Shown here piece after piece: positions 6,768 through 12,022 of a stretch of 12,022 nt of DNA. Source of the DNA: Betaproteobacteria bacterium (lineage in GTDB: Bacteria > Pseudomonadota > Gammaproteobacteria > Burkholderiales > Gallionellaceae); the NCBI GenBank assembly GCA_028871775.1, contig JAGWMH010000032.1, positions 1 to 12,022 of the forward strand, in the 5' to 3' direction. Made by a program: the position numbers and the translations under genes. The notes beneath the pieces were generated by a model. That model made no database searches and had not been told where the DNA came from. It saw only the letters and a program-made list of their open reading frames with translations. Within the stretch, counting starts at the first letter, position 1. The number at the start of each line of letters is the position of its first letter.

Positions 6768-7400
6768 CTATGGGCTGGCCGACGCGTCGAGGCAAAAATC
6801 GGTCAGATGGTTCAACACGCGTTGCATTACCTGGTTCGCTGCGATGACCCCGCCATATGCGTCGTCGCTGGCGGCATTTTGCACCTCGTCGAACTGCTTC
6901 ACGCCGAGCACCCGCTTGCTGCGCACATCGCTCAGCTGTGCCCGCAACGTGAGTTGTACCCGGCTCGGCGTTGTCCCGAAGTCCTGCTGCAGGCGTATCA
7001 GTTCAACATCGAGCCTGACATCGGCGGGAATAGCGCCCGGCGCCTGCACGATGGCCCGGAACCCTCCCGTTTGCTCCAATGCCTGTACCAGCAGCGGCCA
7101 CATCATGTGCGGCGGAGCATCTGCCCAGCGGTTGACCGCAAAGTATTCCAGCTCATGGGGCTGCCGCAGGTAAGCCATCTGCGGCGTGTCGAAGCCGGGC
7201 CGCGCGTGCGGCATGGCGACTGCCAGCACCAGGTCGCGTCTTACCTGCGCTGCTTTGGCGGTCGGTTGCGCATCGAGCAGGTAGATGTGAGTATTCTCCG
7301 GTTTCGGGGCCGGCAGGGCGGTGCAGCCGGCCAGCAGCATGGAGAACGCCAGGATACACAACGTCCGGCAGGGTATGCGCTGATGCCTGTTTTTGTTCAT
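6768..7400 (-). CDS. ABC-type transport auxiliary lipoprotein (PqiC/LprI-like, Mla-associated)
   Basis: Predicted outer-membrane-directed lipoprotein of 210 residues. The start at ATG 7400 gives a clean type II signal: charged MNKNRHQR, hydrophobic core, and lipobox LLAGC with Cys26 as the lipidated residue. The mature part, including IYLLDAQPT and a repeated beta-alpha pattern, resembles the ABC-type transport auxiliary lipoprotein family (PqiC and relatives) that accompanies MCE transporters. The open frame continues upstream past ATG codons at 7436, 7442 and 7454, but these would bury the signal peptide behind 12 to 18 extra residues, so 7400 is preferred; only a weak GGAC-like site precedes it. 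It is the last gene of the MlaE-MlaF-MlaD set, starting 58 bases after the MlaD stop, and probably links the transporter to the outer membrane. Confidence 0.82.
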   Translation of the reverse strand: MNKNRHQRIPCRTLCILAFSMLLAGCTALPAPKPENTHIYLLDAQPTAKAAQVRRDLVLAVAMPHARPGFDTPQMAYLRQPHELEYFAVNRWADAPPHMMWPLLVQALEQTGGFRAIVQAPGAIPADVRLDVELIRLQQDFGTTPSRVQLTLRAQLSDVRSKRVLGVKQFDEVQNAASDDAYGGVIAANQVMQRVLNHLTDFCLDASASP

Positions 7401-7458
7401 TGTCCGTGAGGTTGCCGCCAGGGGTTGTATCCTCATAATCATAGCCCAATCCATGGAA

Positions 7459-8361
7459 TCATTCGCCGGGACCGCGCTTCGCAGCGGTCTTGCCATACAC
7501 CAGCGCGCTCGGATTCTGCTCCAGTTCGCCGCTGAAGCGCCGCAGCGAGGCTGTCAGGTCACGCAATTCCATGACCAGTTGGCGCACCTCCGGCAGCGTC
7601 TCGCGGGTGTCATCGAGCGCGCTGCTGGCGCTTGCTCCGGTACGGGCAAGCTCGTTTGCCATGCGGTCGAAGGCGTCCGCGCTGCGTTGTATGCGCTGGG
7701 AAAGTTGCGGCAGTTCACCGGTCAGGCGCGCGGTGTTTTCCATGGTGCGCGCCGCCATGGCCAGGCTGGAGTCAATTGCCGCCGAGCGCGCCGCAAGGGT
7801 GTGCGACAGAACCTTGATATCCGCCAGGGTGTTCTTGAATGCGCGCCGGTTATCTTCATCCATCAGGGCATTGAGGCTATCGCTGGTTCGGGTGAGATTG
7901 GCAAGCAAGGCCGTAATTGCGGAATCGAGCCGTGTCATCAGGGAAGTCCCGGCTTTGATCACCGGGTATTTTTCGCCGGGCTGCGCCTTCAGTACGGGCG
8001 AATCGCGGCCGCCTCCCGTCAACTCGACAAAGGCGAGGCCGGTTATTCCATAGGTCTGGAGTATGGCCACCGTATCTACCTTGACCGGAGTGCCGCGCTC
8101 GATGTCGAGCGTCAATTGCACCTGCTCGACATTGCCCGGAGCCAGCGCAATTTTTTGCACGCGGCCAACCTCGACACCGCGGTACCGTACCGACGCATTG
8201 AGGCTCAGTCCTGCTACCGATTCCTTCATGTAAGTCTGGTAGACATCGTAAACCTTGCGATAGGATTCCCCGCTGCTCAGCCACAGCACGCCGCTGATGA
8301 GTGCAATGCTCAACACCAACACGAAAATGCCAACCACGGCAAAATTTACTTTTTCTTCCAT
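7459..8361 (-). CDS. mlaD: MlaD-family MCE-domain lipid-binding protein
   Basis: Inner-membrane-anchored periplasmic protein of 300 residues, the substrate-handling subunit of an Mla-type lipid transporter. It has a short cytoplasmic start MEEKVNF, one membrane helix (about 8-28), then a single MCE domain (about 38-115) with the family signature SVAGLSLNASVRYRGVEVGRV (48-68) and ITGLAFVELTG. The remaining 170 residues are predicted helical and rich in heptad-like Leu/Ala/Arg, ending with a Pro- and Lys-containing tail; such tails in MCE proteins can form helical tunnels or contact the lipoprotein. MlaD of E. coli is about 180 residues, so this is a long-tail version. The ATG at 8361 lies 16 bases inside the ATPase gene and has GGGA upstream; a longer open frame to 8505 merely reads across the ATPase gene. 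Confidence 0.92.
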   Translation of the reverse strand: MEEKVNFAVVGIFVLVLSIALISGVLWLSSGESYRKVYDVYQTYMKESVAGLSLNASVRYRGVEVGRVQKIALAPGNVEQVQLTLDIERGTPVKVDTVAILQTYGITGLAFVELTGGGRDSPVLKAQPGEKYPVIKAGTSLMTRLDSAITALLANLTRTSDSLNALMDEDNRRAFKNTLADIKVLSHTLAARSAAIDSSLAMAARTMENTARLTGELPQLSQRIQRSADAFDRMANELARTGASASSALDDTRETLPEVRQLVMELRDLTASLRRFSGELEQNPSALVYGKTAAKRGPGE

Positions 8362-9149
8362 GCCTGTTCCCGCGCGGCGCGGCCGCGCGGCCCGTAAAAA
8401 TATTCCCTGATGATCGGATGATCCAGGCGGGAGAGCTCCTCCATGGTGCCTATCCCCAGAATATGCCCCTCGCCCAGCACCGCGACGCGGTCTGCCGCCC
8501 GCCACAGCAGGTCGAGGTCGTGCGTCACCATCATGATGGTCAATCCGAGCGCATCGCGCAAGCTCCGCACCAGTTCGTCTATGCCGCTCGCACTCAGCGG
8601 GTCGAGTCCCGCGGTCGGCTCGTCGAGAAACAGCAATTCAGGGTCGAGTGCGATGGCGCGTGCCAATGCAGCGCGTTTGCGCATCCCGCCGCTCAGCTCG
8701 CTCGGGTACTTGGCGCCCGCATCTGCGGGCAGCCCGGTGAGTGCGATTTTCATGGCGGCGACCTCGGTAATCAATCGTGCGCTGAGCTGCGTATGTTCGC
8801 GCAGCACCATGCCGACATTCTCCGCCACCGTAAGAGAACTGAACAGTGCGCCACGTTCGAACATGACCCCCCAGCGCCGGCGCAACGGCAACGCTTCTTC
8901 GTCGCGCAGCCCCAGCACTTCCTGGCCGAACACCCGGATCGAGCCCGATACCGGCTGCAGCAGCATGATGATGGTGCGCAGCAGCGTGGATTTGCCGCAG
9001 CCGCTGCTGCCCACCAGCGCGAAAATCTCCCCCGGCTGCACACTCAGGCTGACGTTGTCATGCACTACATTCCTGCCGAAGCGGGTATTCAGGCCGCGGA
9101 TGTCAACGACGGCGCCGGTATCTCGTGTTTGTTCCGCCACGGTGCTCAT
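8346..9149 (-). CDS. mlaF: MlaF-like ABC transporter ATPase
   Basis: Cytoplasmic ATPase driving the MlaE-MlaD lipid transporter, 267 residues. Motifs from the ATG at 9149: Walker A GSSGCGKST (47-55), signature LSGGM (152-156), Walker B ELLFLDEP, D-loop AGLDP, and switch His in MMVTHDLD. The segment RRRWGVMFERGALFSSLTVAENV (90-112) is the characteristic MlaF-type Q-loop region, except that residue 98 is Glu (codon GAA at 8858-8856) where I expect the conserved Gln. The start was chosen because its ATG overlaps the permease stop as ATGA (9146-9149), giving MSTVAEQ; the longer frame to 9284 only reads into the permease gene. It is followed at once by mlaD with a 16-base overlap. Confidence 0.92.
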   Translation of the reverse strand: MSTVAEQTRDTGAVVDIRGLNTRFGRNVVHDNVSLSVQPGEIFALVGSSGCGKSTLLRTIIMLLQPVSGSIRVFGQEVLGLRDEEALPLRRRWGVMFERGALFSSLTVAENVGMVLREHTQLSARLITEVAAMKIALTGLPADAGAKYPSELSGGMRKRAALARAIALDPELLFLDEPTAGLDPLSASGIDELVRSLRDALGLTIMMVTHDLDLLWRAADRVAVLGEGHILGIGTMEELSRLDHPIIREYFYGPRGRAAREQAWKKK

Positions 9150-10303
9150 ATCTTGAGCCAGTTGAAGGCAACGGAAAACAGCGCGTCTGCCACGATCACC
9201 AGGAATATGGACTGCACCACGCTCACTGTCGTCTGCCGCCCGACGCTGTCGGCGCTGTCGGTTACCTGGAATCCCTGGTGGCATCCGACCAGTGCGATGA
9301 TTGCGGCAAATACCGGCGCCTTGCAGATGCCGGTCAGAAAAGAGGACAGGCTGACCGCGTCACCGAGGCGGTCGAAGAACACATCAAAGCTGACGCCGAG
9401 CTTGGCGCGCGCCATGATCATGCCGCCGAGGACGCCGGTTGCATCGGTATAAACCGTGAGCAGGGGTAACGCGATGATCAGCGCCAGCATCTTGGGCAGA
9501 ACCAAGACTTCCTGCGGCCTGACGCCTATGGTGCGCAGTGCGTCAATCTCCTCGGTAATCTTCATGGTGCCGATTTGCGCCGCATAGGCGGAGCCCGACC
9601 GCCCGGCGACGATGATGGCGGTCAGCAGGGGTGAAAGCTCGCGCAGCATGGTAAGCCCCACCAGATCGGCAATGAACACATTGGCGCCGAAGCGTTCCAG
9701 CTGGCTTGCGCCCTGATACGCGATCACCACTCCCATCAGGAATGACAGCAATCCGGTGATCGGCAGCGCTTCAAACCCCGCGGTCTGCAGATTGTGGAGG
9801 ACGGCCCGCCAGCGGATGCGGCGCGGCTGCATGAGCGAACGCAGCAGGATGATCGCGCATTCCCCGATAAACGAAAGCATGCCGGACAGTTCGAGCAGGT
9901 GGCGCCAGGTCTGTTGTCCGATGCGCACCAGCAGGCCGGGAGTGGGCGGGAGCGGACTTTCCGCTGCCGTTGATCTGGAGGCAACCAGCTTCAGCAAGGT
10001 GCTGAACTCCGGGCGCAATCCATTGATCTCGACACTGCGTCCGCGTTGCTCCAGTTTCCGGATAAGCCGGTGCAGCAGCCATGCGCCCGAAGTATCCAGC
10101 GCGGATATCGCCGAGCCGTCGATCACCGCATTGCCCTCACCGGTCAGGGGAAGAGCCTCCAGCCGACGTTCGAGTTGTGCGATTCCCTGCACCACCCATG
10201 CCCCCGCACAGCGCAGCCTCGCCGCCGTAGCGGATGCCGCGTCAGTCTCGATCGCCAGTTGCGCAATTTGTTCGGCTGTCATTGTCCTTGCAATACGCTC
10301 CAT
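9146..10303 (-). CDS. mlaE: MlaE-family lipid transporter permease with N-terminal STAS domain
   Basis: Inner-membrane permease of the Mla-type transporter, 385 residues. The first 110 or so residues look like a STAS domain, with VIDGSAISALDTSG (60-73) at the usual antagonist position and Ser72 at the possible phosphosite, and EINGLRPEFSTLLKLV after it. The MlaE core (about 128-385) contains ELSPLLTAIIVAGRSGSAYAAQIGTMKITEEIDALRTIG and about five membrane helices. E. coli keeps the STAS protein (MlaB) as a separate gene, so this is a fusion of MlaB and MlaE functions, a form common outside enterics. The start is uncertain: ATG 10303 (weak GAG at seven bases) or ATG 10282 (AAGGA but only two bases away). 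A still longer frame would need TTG 10375. It is the first gene of the lipid-transport operon and ends in an ATGA overlap with mlaF. Confidence 0.9.
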   Translation of the reverse strand: MERIARTMTAEQIAQLAIETDAASATAARLRCAGAWVVQGIAQLERRLEALPLTGEGNAVIDGSAISALDTSGAWLLHRLIRKLEQRGRSVEINGLRPEFSTLLKLVASRSTAAESPLPPTPGLLVRIGQQTWRHLLELSGMLSFIGECAIILLRSLMQPRRIRWRAVLHNLQTAGFEALPITGLLSFLMGVVIAYQGASQLERFGANVFIADLVGLTMLRELSPLLTAIIVAGRSGSAYAAQIGTMKITEEIDALRTIGVRPQEVLVLPKMLALIIALPLLTVYTDATGVLGGMIMARAKLGVSFDVFFDRLGDAVSLSSFLTGICKAPVFAAIIALVGCHQGFQVTDSADSVGRQTTVSVVQSIFLVIVADALFSVAFNWLKI

Positions 10304-10348
10304 GAGGCGGCTCAAGTCAAAGCTTTCTTGGCCTGCGGCCCTGTTTTT

Positions 10349-10378
10349 CAATTGGATACAGAAAGGATAGCACAATTG
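10349..10378. promoter_or_regulatory. paired CAATTG palindromes in the divergent promoter region
   Basis: CAATTG occurs at 10349-10354 and again at 10373-10378, 24 bases centre to centre and thus near two helical turns. A partly overlapping inverted repeat CAGAAA (10359-10364) with TTTCTG (10383-10388) sits in the same place. The 163-base gap lies between the mlaE start and the CHASE2 start, so an operator serving either gene is plausible but unproven. Confidence 0.3.
10364..10369 (-). promoter_or_regulatory. possible extended -10 for the mla operon
   Basis: On the minus strand TGCTATCCT gives an extended TGn-type -10 (TATCCT, four of six matches), about 60 bases before the ATG at 10303. No good -35 hexamer accompanies it. 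Weak candidate only. Confidence 0.22.
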
Positions 10379-10424
10379 CTTTTTTCTGCCGGCGCATGAG
10401 TGTGCCGTGCCTTCCGCGACAGTG

Positions 10425-10430
10425 TAGAAT
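10425..10430 (+). promoter_or_regulatory. possible -10 box for the CHASE2 gene
   Basis: TAGAAT matches TATAAT at five of six positions and lies about 36 bases before the ATG at 10467. The hexamer 17 bases upstream (near 10402) matches TTGACA at only three positions. Weak candidate. Confidence 0.3.
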
Positions 10431-10452
10431 CAGCGGGCTTGCTTTTAATGAC

Positions 10453-10458
10453 AGGTGG
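10453..10458 (+). promoter_or_regulatory. ribosome-binding site fixing the CHASE2 start
   Basis: AGGTGG lies eight bases before ATG 10467, the first in-frame start, and supports that start over other codons in the region. Confidence 0.7.
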
Positions 10459-10466
10459 CTTGCGCG

Positions 10467-12022
10467 ATGAAACCGGGACTCTTGTTGGTCAGCCGCTTGC
10501 GGCGGGCTTTTGCAGCCTTTTCCGAGCTGCTGGCCAGGCGCTGGAAAAACAGTTTCTACCTCTATCTTGCGGCGCTGTTCACCCTGTTCGCCGTGGCCGA
10601 TGCGGCTTTCCTGCACGTCACCGCCGAGATGCGCCAGGCGGCTTTCGATGCGATGGTGCGCTACCGCATCATCGTGCCCAAGCCCGACCCCGACATCGTC
10701 ATCCTCGACATCAACGAAGCCAGCCTGGCCGCGATGGCCAAGGACTACGGGCGCTGGCCGTGGCCGCGCCAGGTGATGGGCGAATTCCTCGAGCAGATCG
10801 AGAAACAGCAACCCAAGGCGGTGGTGTTCGACATCCTGTTCAGCGATGCCGACGTGTACAACCCGGACAGCGATGCTTACTTCGATGCCGCCATCGACGC
10901 CACGCACAATACGTTCTTCCCCATGCTGCGCCTCGACCCGGCGAGCGATGCCTTGAGCCAGGTGAAGCCCAGCATGATACCCGGCGTAGTGCCGCTGCCC
11001 GGCGAAGCGAAGCAGGACACCGCTATCGCCGTGGTGCTGCCGCACTTCCAGGCGGCACTCAACGGCGGGCGCCTCGGGTTGCACAACATCTATCCTGATG
11101 TGGACGGCACCGTGCGCCAGTATCTGGTGTACCGCAACGAATACGGCTGGAAGCTGCTGTCATTGCCGGCGCGGGTGACGCGCGAGCTGGGCTGGCCCGA
11201 GCCCGCCGCGCAGCGCGTCCTGCTCAACTGGCGCGGCCCGCCGTTTTCCTACCGCTACCTCAGCTTCAGCGACGTATACACCGACTTCTCGAACAAGGAG
11301 AAGAAGCGGCCGCAGGACGAGTTCCGGAACAAGATCGTCATCATCGGCTCCACCGCGCCCAGCCTGTTCGACATCAAACCCACGCCGCTGAGCCAGATGC
11401 ACCCCGGCGTGGAAATCCTCGCCACCGCGCTGGACAACTTCAAGCATGGCGACTACCTGCGTTTTCCCGAAGCACGCGTGGCTTACCTGCTGCTCTCGCT
11501 GGTCATCGTATGGATTACCGCCTGGGGGTTCTACAGCGGCGCCGGGCGCAGCAAGATAGACCGCCTGTTCGGTGCTTCGCAATTCATCCTGGTCGGCATT
11601 TCCTACGCCAGCATCAACTTCACTAACACCTATATCAACCTTACCGGGCCGGTGTCGATAGGCTTGGCCTATTTCACCATTGCGCGCATCTACGCCTCCG
11701 CCACCGGCAAGGCGCTGGAACGGAACATGGTGCGCGCCTCATCAGAGCGCGGCGGCGAATTGCGCGCAACGCTGTTATTGATCCGCCTCGATACTGCGCG
11801 CAATGTGGTGACCGATACTATGCTGGAAAAGATACGCTACGGCCTGGAAAAAACCGGCAAGGAACCCAAGAGCGCCGAAGTTCTGAAAGGCTATCAGAAA
11901 GGGCTGTGGGATCTGTTCGAAAGTATTTTTGCGGTTTCCTGGGTAGTGGCTGCGGAAGACACGGATGGCGCGGCGCGGGTGGCGCAAGATGTTGCCTTGG
12001 TGCTTGCCGCCTTGCCGCCGCT
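10467..12022 (+). CDS. CHASE2-domain membrane sensor protein (3' end beyond the window)
   Basis: Rightward gene still open at the right edge, giving 518 complete codons. It has an N-terminal membrane anchor (about 29-48), an extracytoplasmic CHASE2 sensor domain (about 55-330) with IVILDINEASL (77-87), GRWPWPRQV (95-103), KAVVFDILFSD (117-127), VLLNWRGPPF (251-260) and KIVIIGSTAPSLFDIKPTP (289-307), and then three membrane helices near 336-355, 370-388 and 392-410. CHASE2 proteins usually carry a kinase, adenylate cyclase or GGDEF output. Here the 100 or so residues after the last helix, starting KALERNMVRASSERGG, show none of those motifs, although the true C-terminus is missing. This region has helical character and a WDLFESIFAVSWVV segment. 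It diverges from the mla operon. The signal sensed and the output are unknown. Confidence 0.85.
   Translation, partial: MKPGLLLVSRLRRAFAAFSELLARRWKNSFYLYLAALFTLFAVADAAFLHVTAEMRQAAFDAMVRYRIIVPKPDPDIVILDINEASLAAMAKDYGRWPWPRQVMGEFLEQIEKQQPKAVVFDILFSDADVYNPDSDAYFDAAIDATHNTFFPMLRLDPASDALSQVKPSMIPGVVPLPGEAKQDTAIAVVLPHFQAALNGGRLGLHNIYPDVDGTVRQYLVYRNEYGWKLLSLPARVTRELGWPEPAAQRVLLNWRGPPFSYRYLSFSDVYTDFSNKEKKRPQDEFRNKIVIIGSTAPSLFDIKPTPLSQMHPGVEILATALDNFKHGDYLRFPEARVAYLLLSLVIVWITAWGFYSGAGRSKIDRLFGASQFILVGISYASINFTNTYINLTGPVSIGLAYFTIARIYASATGKALERNMVRASSERGGELRATLLLIRLDTARNVVTDTMLEKIRYGLEKTGKEPKSAEVLKGYQKGLWDLFESIFAVSWVVAAEDTDGAARVAQDVALVLAALPP

Noticed and set aside
7393..9452. Long plus-strand open frames (334 and 383 codons) opposite mlaD and mlaF
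   Set aside because: Composition is typical of antisense shadows and no domain is recognisable; the minus-strand MCE and ABC motifs are unambiguous.
10317..11084. 255-codon minus-strand open frame overlapping the CHASE2 start
   Set aside because: It is opposite the CHASE2 coding sequence, has a Gly/His/Val-rich composition without motifs, and would occupy the divergent promoter region.

Overview
The window holds thirteen protein genes. Twelve run leftward on the minus strand and one runs rightward off the right edge. No rRNA, tRNA, CRISPR array, transposase or phage gene was seen. High G+C content, dense coding, standalone RlmL-type methyltransferase and HemJ genes, a NodI/NodJ-type exporter outside any nodulation context and an Mla-type lipid transporter with a STAS-MlaE fusion all suggest a betaproteobacterium. 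Nitrosomonadales or Gallionellaceae is a reasonable guess, but this is inference from gene content, not a database match.

Layout from right to left along the minus-strand genes. (1) 10303-6768 is a tight operon for retrograde or anterograde phospholipid transport across the envelope: a STAS-MlaE permease, an MlaF-like ATPase, an MlaD/MCE substrate-binding protein and a PqiC/LprI-like auxiliary lipoprotein, with overlapping or nearly touching ends. (2) 6702-4723 is a two-gene unit: an NDUFA9-type atypical SDR oxidoreductase, then a long VanZ-family membrane protein. (3) 4722-4473 is the only sizeable gene-free stretch (250 bases). It contains a structured inverted-repeat element and the start region of the next operon. 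(4) 4472-1732 is an operon of thioredoxin-like [2Fe-2S] ferredoxin, alpha/beta hydrolase, NodI-type ATPase and NodJ-type permease. The first three overlap by 1 to 4 bases. The two transporter genes are separated by a REPIN-like double hairpin. (5) 1647-95 is a coupled pair: a HemJ/CopD-family membrane protein (probable protoporphyrinogen oxidase) and a THUMP-domain 23S rRNA guanine-N2 methyltransferase.

On the plus strand, from 10467 to the right edge, is a CHASE2-domain membrane sensor diverging from the Mla operon. The visible 100 or so residues after its last membrane segment do not show a recognisable kinase, cyclase or GGDEF motif.

Most of the window is ordinary envelope and housekeeping content. 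The items most worth a second look are the REPIN-like element placed inside the nodI-nodJ operon, the structured repeat upstream of the ferredoxin gene, the unidentified output region of the CHASE2 protein, the ferredoxin-hydrolase-exporter gene association, and a glutamate in place of the Q-loop glutamine of the MlaF-like ATPase.
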